Source: Candidatus Neomarinimicrobiota bacterium (GTDB lineage Bacteria; Fidelibacterota; Marinisomatia; Marinisomatales; S15-B10). From it: a DNA stretch of 64,000 nucleotides. Numbering within the stretch: the stretch's first letter is position 1; the number at the start of each line of letters is the position of its first letter. The stretch spans positions 1 to 64,000 of the forward strand of contig DTTI01000084.1 in assembly GCA_012964825.1 (NCBI GenBank), written 5' to 3'. The notes under the pieces were generated by a model. It saw only the letters and a program-made list of their open reading frames with translations. It did no database searches and was not told where the DNA came from. Positions 53,601 to 61,926 of the stretch are shown one piece after another. The position numbers were made by a program, and so were the translations under genes.

Positions 53601-54411
53601 TCCCGGGGACACGATGGAGCAGGTTAGGGCCGGCACTCAGGACGCCCCCAGAATTGAAAAAGGACTGAATCCTCAGGATGTTTCTTTCAGGACTGAATGC
53701 AAAAAGGTCTGTTAGACCATCCCGATCGAAATCAACGCCCGCCACGTGAACATCACCGGCGCTTGTTGAAAAGTCTTGAAGAAGGAACGACTGGACCTCA
53801 CTAAAGAGACGTTCTTCCCCACCAGAAAGACCGATGACAGTCACCACAGCCTCAGGACCAGTCAGGGCAATGGCAACCTCTTCTTTGCCGTCCCCTTCAA
53901 GGTCTACGACATCCAGATTGCTGATAGCCTGACCGCTTTGAGGACCGGTGAGGGCTGTGGAGAGAGCCGGCGCTGTAGAGAAGCTGCCATCTATCCAATC
54001 GTAAACAGAGATCACCCCCTGGGTAAAATCTGGATTGTCCGGTATTCTCACATTTGCGGCGATGACTAGCTCGGCTGTGCCGCTTCCGTCAAGATCTGTG
54101 ATTCGAGCAGCAACAATGCGTCCATCTATTTGCTGTGGCGTATCTAGATTCCAGATAAGTTGGGGAAAACCGAGAGCATCGATTTCGTAGTACGCAACCC
54201 TGGAAACAACCCCACCCGCTTCCCGCGGAAGTAGAGACGGAATTGGTTGTTGCATTGCTACTATGTCCTGCTCGAAAGCAATGAACTCTACGAGATCATC
54301 ATTGTCCAAGTCATACACACCGTCCATATGGACTATCTGAAGATTTTGCGCCATGATGCTGGACAAAAGTGTAAAGATAAAAGCCACAGAGGGTTTTAGC
54401 ATATTTTTCAT
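50683..54411 (-). CDS. Very large secreted FG-GAP/Ig-like repeat protein with C-terminal membrane anchor
   Basis: The 1242-residue protein has a signal peptide (about 1-21). An FG-GAP/VCBS-like beta-propeller region follows (about 22-420, with repeated DLDNDD, DLDGSG, DLEGDG, DFNQDG calcium-type loops). About six tandem Ig/cadherin-like modules (about 460-1200) each begin near VNHPPILSS and end near GRILWVPA. The fourth module is interrupted by a highly charged segment of about 105 residues (865-970). A hydrophobic C-terminal segment (TWPLLLAFVGTMFTVGVAAM) anchors it. It is probably displayed in the envelope; ligand unknown. It starts at the base following the stop of its paralogue. Confidence 0.8.
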   Translation of the reverse strand: MKNMLKPSVAFIFTLLSSIMAQNLQIVHMDGVYDLDNDDLVEFIAFEQDIVAMQQPIPSLLPREAGGVVSRVAYYEIDALGFPQLIWNLDTPQQIDGRIVAARITDLDGSGTAELVIAANVRIPDNPDFTQGVISVYDWIDGSFSTAPALSTALTGPQSGQAISNLDVVDLEGDGKEEVAIALTGPEAVVTVIGLSGGEERLFSEVQSFLLQDFSTSAGDVHVAGVDFDRDGLTDLFAFSPERNILRIQSFFNSGGVLSAGPNLLHRVPGMSNVLTSSLTTLNWNSDDTDDVLIPFQSGHVISLTMIDQKIEVAELGIEAGPLSDLKHADFNQDGLTDLLLISGQQGIVTASYGTRMDTPRLNEYFSIAAGEGTEGPQIFSVIPEIVDGIYLGTVIAGGWTGQQSEIFYFELGSIPEYPEEILVDTYIPQTQMEEIVEEMPIVPPTEGQPLPLGILPTYVLPVNQTFAYTIPEEDDREFFSFRWVDAPPRGMYFHYETKSIEWVPDEMQLGAYQLSFLLKMKVGETVDIITTDEEGVVTYQVVPELATIESRFWIYVNDPPLIVSSPGETEFVAGDPFIYQVYVTDNNEDALIRYTLEKAPEGMTIEQDGLLRWQTEASHIDIYDVRIVTSDGFDRDVQNLKLYSRGQVVITSLPELSGTVGEEYRYKVGVRMPEDKQQELIYTLVFSPYGMMVDNVGQITWTPQSTQIDTQRFVIAANHGIAVDTQSVALFVNHPPILSSVPELMTKIAINDTFNFQIVVDDPNEFDIIRYEPINLPEGMRVDPSTGRILWVPAEAALDFSTAEIEISDGHMSHVQSYDFFVNAPIHIVSEPPTLGSVGEALTYKIGIKDLNEGSLMSFAKITPVYSVKDSRVFAVEIDDDVYRENIDRYIGEFKAKKSILVDVDEKELDSEKQGKEEETVSRINLKRYVQDVFYEDDQLIIVIKKVGGRTVKIKDVLWHFFEGNKGKPPKVLVNRVPFVRYTLLDFPDGMFVDEHTGIISWTPSPNQYDSHTITYMVSDGYTRDEQSFELYINHPPTIISTAPKTARVNELYKYKVVVEDKNSDKNLSFSLAKAPKGMQVSRDGRISWNPTPSQINSRLFSVEVSDSYTTDIQETRLFVNIAPSILTQPKPVALTNFEYRYRMVTEDLNGDEVKLRPVKIPKYARFDPETGMLRWKPRMAQRGVNDIVITAVDDRGSATSHEFQVHVFEDPSSQQFISTTWPLLLAFVGTMFTVGVAAMN

Positions 54412-56187
54412 TTATGGTTGTACAAGAACAGTAAACAGGACTGATTCTACTTTAGTGTTTGATCGAACAGTAACTCCTTGACCTCTAACTTCATCTACAA
54501 CGGGACGACCAGCTCCGCCCTCTACTGTCATCTGAAATTCTATTTGATGTACACCCACTTGGGAAGGGGCTGGAGTCCAAGTAATGACCCTCGAGGAAGG
54601 GTCAAAACTTGCACCACCTGGCATGGAAACAGGCCTAAAGGAGACCATGGTGCCGTTGAATGGTTCAACGGGATAAACAAATTTTTCTCCGACATATAAA
54701 GTGTCGGAAATTCCAGAACCGGCCGGGGCTCCAGCCCCTTCTCCAAGAGTAGAGAGTTGTATCCGCCGTATTTTCCCAGCTGGCGGAGCTGTCATCGGTC
54801 GGGCAGCGGAGGAAGAAGTTATGTTGTTGGAGTTATTGTTCACTGATGAAAGAGCAATTTGTTGCATACGTCCACTGAGCGCAGCCTGGAGATGACTGGG
54901 TTCAGTGTCGGCTACCGTTTCAGACGGTATAACGGGAACGGCCGACAGTTGAACTCTGGATAGAGGGCTTTTTGAAACAGGCTCCGGCTCCTCCTCTGGC
55001 ATCGGCTCAGGGACATCCTCCACCAACAGTGGGTTGAGTTGAGCTTGTGAAAGAGGTTGTGGTTTAGGCTCTACTTCTGCTTCACTTTCTTGGGCTATAA
55101 CCGGAGAAGCACTTAGGCTTAGCTGTTTCAAAACAGAGCCGTCCATGCCCATTTCAGCGCGGTCAAGGAGAATAGCATTAATGTCATTTTCTGTTAGCGG
55201 ATCCTTAAACTGGAACAGGGAAGCTTGAGATAAATCAACAAGAACAACCTGAAAATCATCACCCTGTTTTTTGATTGCCAGAACGGTTCCTGATTCAAAA
55301 GGCAGCACGACCTCCTTGGTTCCGTCTTGATCAATGTCCACTTCTGCCATACCGTTCGGGATGAGTACCGCAGACATAGGAACTTCATCCGGGTACATCA
55401 GTACGGCCGACGTCCCTTTGGAGAAACTGCTACCTTCATTAACAAAAACCTGGACCCTTACACGATTTTGCTCCGGGCTTATGGCCATTAAATCGGGCAT
55501 TTCATCATCATTATGGTGAACCTTTGTGACAAGGAGTGGCCCGTAACCTACGTTAAGAACATCTGAAGATAAGTCTTGGAGTGTGGTTAACCCGTCGCCT
55601 ATTTCATTGACCACTTTCACAGATACGAGACGTGTGGGGCTCCCTTCTGCATAAGCGATTTCATCGGTACCGTCATTGTCGAAATCGATAATCGTTAGTC
55701 CTGATGGACGGATGCGTACGTTGTCTTTTCCATCGCCGATTGTAAAGGATGGAGAAGGTGAAAAATCAACACCTGTCCATGGAAAAACTTTTAACCAAGG
55801 AGGATCATCCAAACCAGCTCCTAGAGACGAAGAACGGCTGAGAAGAACAATCTCCGGTGAATCGTCGCCATTGATATCACCCACTTGGGCTGTTACAAGA
55901 GGATCCACAGTCGTGTGGCGCCAGATTTCCATGTGGGCGCCAAAGTCGTCAATCTCATAATAAACAGCACTTGAGGGTTCCGTATCAACAATATTCTGCT
56001 TCTCTAATGCAAGGAATTCACTCAGGCCATCACCATCTAAGTCAAAGGTTGGACTCAGGGAGACGACCATTTTCTGAGCGCTAAGGTCAGACGGGAATAG
56101 AGTTATGACACAGAGAAGGGATGCAGTGTTCAACAAGGAACGAAGATCCAACGTACAGTGCCTTACTGTTCGGGTCCAATGAAACAT
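54412..56187 (-). CDS. Secreted FG-GAP/Ig-like protein, paralogue of the downstream giant protein
   Basis: The 591-residue protein has an N-terminal signal (hydrophobic stretch ending near LSAQK). Its propeller region (about 35-340) is clearly related to that of the next gene: FDLDGDGLSEFLALE against YDLDNDDLVEFIAFE, and AVYYEIDDFG against VAYYEIDALG. A proline/glutamate-rich linker (about 360-460) carries repeats of the type LSRVQLSAVPV. One Ig-like module ends the protein (GTMVSFRPVSMPGGASFDPS, then ITWTPAPSQVGVH). It has no C-terminal anchor. The two genes probably arose by duplication and act together. Confidence 0.78.
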   Translation of the reverse strand: MFHWTRTVRHCTLDLRSLLNTASLLCVITLFPSDLSAQKMVVSLSPTFDLDGDGLSEFLALEKQNIVDTEPSSAVYYEIDDFGAHMEIWRHTTVDPLVTAQVGDINGDDSPEIVLLSRSSSLGAGLDDPPWLKVFPWTGVDFSPSPSFTIGDGKDNVRIRPSGLTIIDFDNDGTDEIAYAEGSPTRLVSVKVVNEIGDGLTTLQDLSSDVLNVGYGPLLVTKVHHNDDEMPDLMAISPEQNRVRVQVFVNEGSSFSKGTSAVLMYPDEVPMSAVLIPNGMAEVDIDQDGTKEVVLPFESGTVLAIKKQGDDFQVVLVDLSQASLFQFKDPLTENDINAILLDRAEMGMDGSVLKQLSLSASPVIAQESEAEVEPKPQPLSQAQLNPLLVEDVPEPMPEEEPEPVSKSPLSRVQLSAVPVIPSETVADTEPSHLQAALSGRMQQIALSSVNNNSNNITSSSAARPMTAPPAGKIRRIQLSTLGEGAGAPAGSGISDTLYVGEKFVYPVEPFNGTMVSFRPVSMPGGASFDPSSRVITWTPAPSQVGVHQIEFQMTVEGGAGRPVVDEVRGQGVTVRSNTKVESVLFTVLVQP

Positions 56188-56367
56188 TTCTACCTTACCT
56201 CGGCTAACGTTTAGAAAGATAGGTGACTATTCAACCTCTCTCCGTCAGCGAATATATCGGGTGTCCCCTGTAAAACCAAGTAAAAATGGCCGGGCAGCAT
56301 TTGTTTCTTGTTCCTAAGATAGACGGAAAGTTAAATTGCATTCTCGCTTATCCGAGGTGAGCTGAAT

Positions 56368-57282
56368 ATGGGAACTCAGATAATTAAGAACTTGGTGTTC
56401 TGCCTAATAATTGTGCCCGTTAGTCTGGGTGCTCAGGATGATTATTATCCACCGGAATCTTTCTATGGTGGCGGTGTCGGCTTCAGTCAGATGTTTCTGT
56501 TCCAGAATCTAGGTCAGTTGCAAAGCTTTGAAATGTTGGGTTCTGTTGGCGATACAGCTGGTTTTGGGTTTGATTTGACGAAATTTGCTAACCCTTTCAT
56601 AATTAACGGTGGTGAGGGTTTTTCAAACATAACTGAACGGATTCGCATCGGTGGATATGCTGGCGTTGGTACGTCATTTATAACTGTGAAACCTGATATT
56701 ACTCTGGTTCTTGATGAGAACGGAGATGGTATATATGATATTAAGGAAGTCTTCGAGAAACCACCCGACCTTCAGGGAAAGATTTCCATGTGGCTCAGCG
56801 GGGCAACCATTGAATACCTGTTTCCTCTCTTTCGCGGTTTAGAAGTATCCATAGGTTCGTTCTTTGGCATTGGCCGCCTGAACCTTAACCTTTCTCAGTC
56901 TGCAGGCAGTCCTTCGTGGAAGAATCAGTTCAACCCTGTTTTTCAAATAGGGGAAAATGGATATGTACTTATTAAAGATGCTAATGCCGATGGTGCCATA
57001 GATTCCACCGATATTGACTATGTACAGCAAAATCAGTTTCCTACCATTGCTATCAATAGTACCATGACATCACCGTCTGGCACATTCTTTAATGTTCAGC
57101 CGTACATTGCGGTGAAGCTGCAGCTGCTTGACCGCATGGGGTTGCGGATGACTGTAGGCTTTAATGCCGGGACAATCAATGAAGGTGAATGGCGGACTGA
57201 AGACAGGAAGCCGATCCTAGACTCTCCAGAGACCGTGCTTAATTCCATGGCCATTCGGACAATGATTTACTTTGGTTTGTAG
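56368..57282 (+). CDS. Probable outer-membrane beta-barrel with EF-hand-like loops
   Basis: The 304-residue protein has a signal peptide (cut near SLGAQ), and then alternating amphipathic strands and a terminal aromatic strand (AIRTMIYFGL), as in outer-membrane barrels. Two Ca2+-loop-like segments are present: DENGDGIYDIKE and DANADGAIDSTD. Each begins a loop between strands and resembles an EF-hand/dockerin ligand loop. No family was recognised. It is transcribed toward the CtpA gene, 72 bp upstream of it, and diverges from the Ig-like genes. Confidence 0.6.
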   Translation: MGTQIIKNLVFCLIIVPVSLGAQDDYYPPESFYGGGVGFSQMFLFQNLGQLQSFEMLGSVGDTAGFGFDLTKFANPFIINGGEGFSNITERIRIGGYAGVGTSFITVKPDITLVLDENGDGIYDIKEVFEKPPDLQGKISMWLSGATIEYLFPLFRGLEVSIGSFFGIGRLNLNLSQSAGSPSWKNQFNPVFQIGENGYVLIKDANADGAIDSTDIDYVQQNQFPTIAINSTMTSPSGTFFNVQPYIAVKLQLLDRMGLRMTVGFNAGTINEGEWRTEDRKPILDSPETVLNSMAIRTMIYFGL

Positions 57283-57354
57283 TTGCTCCCGCCGCTGACT
57301 GTACTGTAAACTTATCTGTTCGAGAAACATTTTATTGAAAACGTTGCGATACAA

Positions 57355-58941
57355 ATGAATTACCTAAAGCGATATCTGGCTATCGGTGCCATTTCTCTCA
57401 TATTTCTGTTCACCGTGGCCTCTGTAGGCCCTGCCGCCTACAGCAAAGTGGTTAACATATATGACAAAATTCGAGTTCTTAATCAGATTATTTCCATTGT
57501 GAATGAAAACTATGTGGAACCGGTGAACTGGGACGAAGCACTGGATGGTGCTTTCCTCGGCCTGCTTGAAGAACTGGATCCTCACTCTTCTTACATATCC
57601 CGGGACAAACTTGAGGCAGTGAATGAGCAGTTCCATGGGAAGTTTGAAGGTATCGGTATAGAGTTTGACCTGTTAGGCGGCTACATTACTGTCATTTCAC
57701 CGGTAGTGGACTCCCCATCCGACCGTGCTGGACTGCAGCCTGGAGATAAAATTGTCGCCATAGATGGAGAAGATGCTTACGAAATCACTCGAGAAGATGT
57801 CTACAATACGTTGAGGGGTCCCAAGGGGACTGCAGTGTTGCTCACAATACGCAGGCCAGGCCAGGCAGAGACATTCGATGTGGAGATCATACGAGATCAG
57901 ATTCCTATATATAGTCTAATCTCGTCTTTCATGATCGATGATCAGATAGGTTACATGAGACTGACACGGTTCGCTTCCTCTACGTCCCAAGAAGTTTTAG
58001 AGGCTGTTGAGTCTTTGCGGGCAGAGGGGATGACACGGCTCATATTCGATCTTCGCACAAACAGTGGTGGTTATCTCGAACAAGCGGTGAATGTGGCTGA
58101 TCTTTTCATTACATCCCCGGATACGCTTGTTTACACGGCTGGACGGAAAACAGAAATGTCAGAAGTTTTCATTGCAAGTTCGAAACGGGGTTATGAAGAC
58201 TTCGCTGTTATTGTATTGATAAACCGCTGGTCTGCCAGTGCCAGCGAAATTGTTGCTGGCGCTATTCAGGATCTGGATCGGGGCCTTGTCGTGGGTGAGA
58301 CCAGTTTTGGAAAAGGGTTGGTCCAGCGGCAGTGGCCTCTTAAGGACGGTTCCGCACTCCGTGTCACAATCGCCAGATATTATACCCCTAGTGGAAGGCT
58401 GATACAGCGGCCGTATGATAATGGGACAAGGGAGTATTATGGGAATCTGGGCAAAGAAGATAGGGAGGAACTTCTGGACTCTCTGAGAATAGGTAAGCCC
58501 AAATACAAAACTAAGCGTGGAAGAGAAGTATACGGTGGCGGTGGCATTTCACCTGACGTGTATGTCCCCATCTCTAAGTATACAACAACCACAGTCCGTA
58601 TGGTTGGCCACCCCAAGCGATTTACCTTCAATTGGGGAACAGATTATGCCAAAGGGAGGAAGACTGACTGGAAAGATCTCGTGGATTTCAATCGTGATTT
58701 TCAAGTTAGCGCCGATTTGGTGGAAGACTTTCTCACCTATGTAAAGGATCAGGATGTAGACTTTGAGAGGGAAGAACTTGATAAAGACATGGGCTATCTC
58801 AAGTCTGTTTTAAAGGCAGAGGTGGCAGGTGCTGTATGGGGAAAATCAGCATACTATCAAATGTTTGTAAGTAACGATCCGCAGGTAACCGCCGCCCTAT
58901 CACACTTTGATGAGGCTGCCGAGTTTTTAGTTCACCATTAG
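57355..58941 (+). CDS. ctpA: C-terminal processing protease, S41 family
   Basis: The 528-residue protein has an N-terminal membrane segment, then a PDZ domain (about 100-180, SPSDRAGLQPGDKIVAIDGE). The S41 catalytic core has the nucleophile Ser in RWSASASEIVAGA and the general base Lys in GETSFGKGLVQRQWP. A C-terminal extension of about 140 residues completes it. Such proteases trim or destroy periplasmic proteins from their C-terminus. The extension beyond the core is typical of FCB family members. It follows an OMP gene and precedes the exbB operon promoter. Confidence 0.94.
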   Translation: MNYLKRYLAIGAISLIFLFTVASVGPAAYSKVVNIYDKIRVLNQIISIVNENYVEPVNWDEALDGAFLGLLEELDPHSSYISRDKLEAVNEQFHGKFEGIGIEFDLLGGYITVISPVVDSPSDRAGLQPGDKIVAIDGEDAYEITREDVYNTLRGPKGTAVLLTIRRPGQAETFDVEIIRDQIPIYSLISSFMIDDQIGYMRLTRFASSTSQEVLEAVESLRAEGMTRLIFDLRTNSGGYLEQAVNVADLFITSPDTLVYTAGRKTEMSEVFIASSKRGYEDFAVIVLINRWSASASEIVAGAIQDLDRGLVVGETSFGKGLVQRQWPLKDGSALRVTIARYYTPSGRLIQRPYDNGTREYYGNLGKEDREELLDSLRIGKPKYKTKRGREVYGGGGISPDVYVPISKYTTTTVRMVGHPKRFTFNWGTDYAKGRKTDWKDLVDFNRDFQVSADLVEDFLTYVKDQDVDFEREELDKDMGYLKSVLKAEVAGAVWGKSAYYQMFVSNDPQVTAALSHFDEAAEFLVHH

Positions 58942-58967
58942 TAAGTAGGTGTTTTGTAAAATCATGA

Positions 58968-58987
58968 AAGGAAGTTTGACATTCCTT
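58968..58987. repeat. Inverted repeat straddling the exbB promoter -35 box
   Basis: AAGGAA (58968-58973) and TTCCTT (58982-58987) are 6-bp inverted arms separated by the 8 bp GTTTGACA, which contains most of the -35 hexamer. The position suggests a dimeric repressor operator. The length and sequence do not match a Fur box. Confidence 0.4.
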
Positions 58988-59004
58988 AATGAAAGCATTA
59001 TTTT
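58976..59004 (+). promoter_or_regulatory. Sigma70-type promoter for the exbB-exbD-exbD-tonB operon
   Basis: A perfect TTGACA (58976-58981) is followed at 17 bp by TATTTT (58999-59004). A strong Shine-Dalgarno (AAGGAG) precedes the ATG at 59044. The -35 overlaps the inverted repeat at 58968-58987. Confidence 0.6.
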
Positions 59005-59043
59005 CGTGGGCGTTAAAAAGACTTTAGTAAGGAGAAAACGGTA

Positions 59044-59667
59044 ATGGTTCAATACTTTTTAGATGGTGGTCCGTTTATGTATCCTATTCTTGGCTTATTG
59101 ATTTTTGGTCTCGGATTCGGCATTGAGAGGGTTTATACACTATTTCGTGCTTCTATTAATACGAAAAAGTTTATGAACGATGTACGCACAGCCCTTCATG
59201 AGGAAGGAAACGATAAGGCTGTTGAGGTGTGTTCTAACACCCGTGGGCCTGTCGCTGAGATATTCCACGCAGGACTGAGTCGGGCACACCGCGGCCTTGA
59301 AGCAGTGGAGAAAGGGATTGAAAATGCGGGAACCATAGAAATGGCTTTTCTGGAAAAGAACATGGTTTGGCTAAGCACCGTCGTCACTCTGGCACCTATG
59401 CTTGGGTTTACAGGTACGGTGGCAGGCATGATCCAGGCCTTCGATGACATTAAGGCAGCCAACGACATTTCACCGGCTGTCGTGGCTGGTGGTATTTCCA
59501 TTGCACTGCTAACAACACTATTCGGTCTTGTGGTTGCTATTATCATTCAAACGTTCCAGAATTTTCTTATCTCCCGTGTTGACAAGCTTATCGTAGACAT
59601 GGAAGAAAATTCTGTTATGCTGATGGACGAGCTTATTGAAATAGACTTAGCAAGCAAAAAGGAGTAG
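59044..59667 (+). CDS. exbB: MotA/TolQ/ExbB proton channel protein
   Basis: The 207-residue protein has three membrane helices: FMYPILGLLIFGLGFGIERV, then WLSTVVTLAPMLGFTGTVAGM, and a third near AVVAGGISIALLTTLFGLVVAI. These are typical of ExbB/TolQ, with the conserved GTVxGM and ALxTTxxGL motifs. With ExbD it uses the proton gradient to energise TonB. It is the first gene of a four-gene operon with a good promoter and ribosome-binding site. Confidence 0.94.
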   Translation: MVQYFLDGGPFMYPILGLLIFGLGFGIERVYTLFRASINTKKFMNDVRTALHEEGNDKAVEVCSNTRGPVAEIFHAGLSRAHRGLEAVEKGIENAGTIEMAFLEKNMVWLSTVVTLAPMLGFTGTVAGMIQAFDDIKAANDISPAVVAGGISIALLTTLFGLVVAIIIQTFQNFLISRVDKLIVDMEENSVMLMDELIEIDLASKKE

Positions 59668-59697
59668 GGGCAATAATAAGAAGGAGCATTTGAATCC

Positions 59698-60090
59698 ATG
59701 AAAAAACGGATTAGAGCTGGCGAAATTCCTACCGCTTCTATGGCTGATATAGCCTTTTTATTACTCATCTTTTTTCTTGTTACTACTACCATCGATACGG
59801 ATAAGGGTCTCGGGCTTGTGTTACCCCCCAAAGGAGAGGAGAAAGAGATCCCTAAGAGAAATATTTCAAACCTTCTGATCAATGCTCGAGGTGATGTATT
59901 ACTCGATAAGCAGCCAATTCAGATTCGTGATATCCGTCAGGTGGTTATGGAAAAGATGGCCGCAAACGATAAGCTGATTTTTTCAGTTAAAACGCACGCC
60001 AAGGCTAAGTATCAGGCATATATTAGCGTACTGGACCAGCTTAAAATGGCCAATGCAACGAGAATTTCCATTGCTGAGACCGAGAAATGA
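59698..60090 (+). CDS. exbD: ExbD/TolR biopolymer transport protein (first copy)
   Basis: The 130-residue protein has the single N-terminal helix ADIAFLLLIFFLVTTTI with the conserved membrane Asp, preceded by basic residues. A periplasmic domain follows. It partners ExbB. It overlaps the second exbD by 4 bp (ATGA). Operons with one exbB and two exbD genes are common in FCB bacteria. Confidence 0.93.
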   Translation: MKKRIRAGEIPTASMADIAFLLLIFFLVTTTIDTDKGLGLVLPPKGEEKEIPKRNISNLLINARGDVLLDKQPIQIRDIRQVVMEKMAANDKLIFSVKTHAKAKYQAYISVLDQLKMANATRISIAETEK

Positions 60091-60500
60091 AGTTCTCTTC
60101 CAAGACAAAGGCCTCAGGTGAAATTCCTACAGCGTCCATGCCTGATATTATCTTCATGCTGCTCATATTTTTTATGGTGACTACAGTTCTTCGTGAGTAT
60201 GAAGGTCTGAATGTTTTCTTGCCGCAGGCGAGGAAGATTGAACGCTTGGATTCAAAACGTCACGTCTCGCACATTTTTGTATCCAAAGATGGCATGATCT
60301 CTATTGATGACAAAATCGTCGCTATAGATAATGTAAAGCATGTAATGTATGATAAACGTGTGGCCGACCCCCAACTGACCGTATCACTGAAGGCAGACAG
60401 AGAAGCGTCTATGGGACTTATTGGTGACATGCATAACCAACTGCGCGAGGCTGACGCCTTGAAAGTCAACTATTCGTCTAAAGTAGCCCCACCGTTATGA
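60087..60500 (+). CDS. exbD2: ExbD/TolR biopolymer transport protein (second copy)
   Basis: The 137-residue protein has the helix PDIIFMLLIFFMVTTVL with the membrane Asp and a periplasmic domain different from the first copy. The two ExbD proteins probably form mixed dimers in one ExbB pore. The start overlaps exbD1, and the stop overlaps tonB by 4 bp. Confidence 0.92.
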   Translation: MKFSSKTKASGEIPTASMPDIIFMLLIFFMVTTVLREYEGLNVFLPQARKIERLDSKRHVSHIFVSKDGMISIDDKIVAIDNVKHVMYDKRVADPQLTVSLKADREASMGLIGDMHNQLREADALKVNYSSKVAPPL

Positions 60501-61144
60501 TCCTTAGAAAAAACCAGGAGGTATCTCTGAAACTACGTTATCCTATCACGGTACGGATGACGACACTGATAAGTGTTATAATGCTTATAATGTTTTCGGT
60601 TGCTTTCCCACGTTTTGAGGCTAAAGAATTTCTGGATAAAGAGATACAGATTGAGATCGAACAGTTCGATATTCCGCAAACTCAGCAGTTTGATCTACCA
60701 CCGCCACCGTCTAGGCCTTCCATACCCGTGGAATCAGAAAACGAGGATTTGGCTGATGATGTCACCATTGAAGAGACGGAATTGGAGGATTTTGTAGAAT
60801 GGGATGCGCCGCCACCGCCGCCGACCGAAGGCCCCCGAGTCCGATTTATTCCTTATGACGACCCCCCTGTTCCCTTAGGGGGATATTCCGCTATTCAGCG
60901 TAATATTATTTATCCTGAAATTGCACAAGAGGCTGGGATTGAAGGAACCGTAGTAATACAAGCTTTTGTTGATAAAAAAGGGAAGGTAACTGACACTGTA
61001 GTGCTTAAAGGAATCCCCAACACTGGCTTGGATGAAGCTGCAATGACCGCAATCGCAAAGACAAGATTTAAGCCCGCCAAGCAACGTGATCGACCTGTGG
61101 GTGTCTGGATATCCATTCCGGTGAACTTTCGGTTGAAGGGTTAG
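60497..61144 (+). CDS. tonB: TonB-family energy transducer
   Basis: The 215-residue protein has one N-terminal helix (TTLISVIMLIMFSVAFPRF) and a proline/acidic periplasmic spacer (for example PPPPSRPSIPVE, and PPPPPTEGPRVR). The C-terminal TonB domain (about 135-213) has YPEIAQEAGIEGTVVIQAFVD and DEAAMTAIAKTRFKPAKQ. It transmits energy to TonB-dependent receptors such as the one at the left end of the window. It ends at a hairpin with a T-run. Confidence 0.94.
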   Translation: MILRKNQEVSLKLRYPITVRMTTLISVIMLIMFSVAFPRFEAKEFLDKEIQIEIEQFDIPQTQQFDLPPPPSRPSIPVESENEDLADDVTIEETELEDFVEWDAPPPPPTEGPRVRFIPYDDPPVPLGGYSAIQRNIIYPEIAQEAGIEGTVVIQAFVDKKGKVTDTVVLKGIPNTGLDEAAMTAIAKTRFKPAKQRDRPVGVWISIPVNFRLKG

Positions 61145-61157
61145 TAACCCCCGATTT
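61138..61157 (+). terminator. Possible terminator at the tonB stop
   Basis: GGGTT-AGT-AACCC (61138-61150) overlaps the tonB stop codon and is followed by CCGATTTTT. The stem is 5 bp and the T-run is 5 bases; moderate strength. Confidence 0.5.
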
Positions 61158-61174
61158 TTCTAGTAGAATCTCCC

Positions 61175-61549
61175 TTAAATAGTCCAGAAGACAACAGCTG
61201 AGATGATTGTGCCGGCAATCGCCCCACCATAGCAAAGAATGGAGATGACGGTGCTCACGGACTTCAGCCCTACATCTACGAGGGTGAAGCGGAAGCGGTG
61301 AGCCCAGTGGAAGAGCGGCAGGGTAATTATGGTAAAAAGGATTAGTTTTATGAGCTGGTTAGATACTGCAGTACTAATCTTTTCGAAATTAAGAGGATCA
61401 TCGCCTGCCCATCCAAATGGTACCAAGATGCCCGTTATGATGATCAGGATGGGAAGAATCATAGCTGCTACCATGCCGCCAGCGGAAAATAATGACCACC
61501 AAATCGGTTCGTTGGACTTTGGCATACCTAAACCCCTAATATCAGCCAT
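61175..61549 (-). CDS. frdD: Fumarate reductase membrane anchor subunit D
   Basis: From the ATG at 61549 the protein has 124 residues starting MADIRGLGMPKSNEPIWWSL; the longer frame from 61576 adds nine residues that overlap frdC more. It has three membrane helices and the FrdD-type SNEPIWWxLFxAGG start and LFHWAHRFRF segment. It anchors the FrdAB enzyme and takes part in quinol binding. It overlaps frdC by 22 bp and is the last gene of the operon. Confidence 0.93.
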   Translation of the reverse strand: MADIRGLGMPKSNEPIWWSLFSAGGMVAAMILPILIIITGILVPFGWAGDDPLNFEKISTAVSNQLIKLILFTIITLPLFHWAHRFRFTLVDVGLKSVSTVISILCYGGAIAGTIISAVVFWTI

Positions 61550-61926
61550 GCAATAATCAAGGAAACCACTACCCACCCGGCGTAGAACGTCCCTGCCACT
61601 AGCCCTTGGGGAATCCGTTCCTCTCCTCTGTAGAGCACGAGAATTTTTGGCGTCAGGTTAAACCAGGTAATGGTATGGTAAAGCACGAAAGAGAGCGTGA
61701 TAAAATGCAGCGCCACGCTACTGGGTGACTTCAAAGATGCCATGAAATTGCCGTAGACTTCGGCCCCTTGTGTCAGTTTGTAAACCAAGACCAGTAAAAA
61801 AATACAATATCCCGCAACGAAGACACTGGTTAACTCCCTAATCATGAATAAAATGTACGGTTTACGCTTAAGCCACCATGTATTGGGTACAAGTCTGTGG
61901 TAGGTACTCAATTCTTTTTCCCCCAC
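61528..61926 (-). CDS. frdC: Fumarate reductase membrane anchor subunit C
   Basis: The 132-residue protein (GTG start) has three membrane helices. NTWWLKRKPYILFMIRELTS and SVALHFITLSFVLYHTITWF are typical of E. coli-type FrdC, with conserved WW and KxxxY positions and no obvious haem ligands beyond H. It is the quinone-linked anchor. It overlaps frdB by 19 bp. Confidence 0.93.
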   Translation of the reverse strand: MGEKELSTYHRLVPNTWWLKRKPYILFMIRELTSVFVAGYCIFLLVLVYKLTQGAEVYGNFMASLKSPSSVALHFITLSFVLYHTITWFNLTPKILVLYRGEERIPQGLVAGTFYAGWVVVSLIIAWLILGV

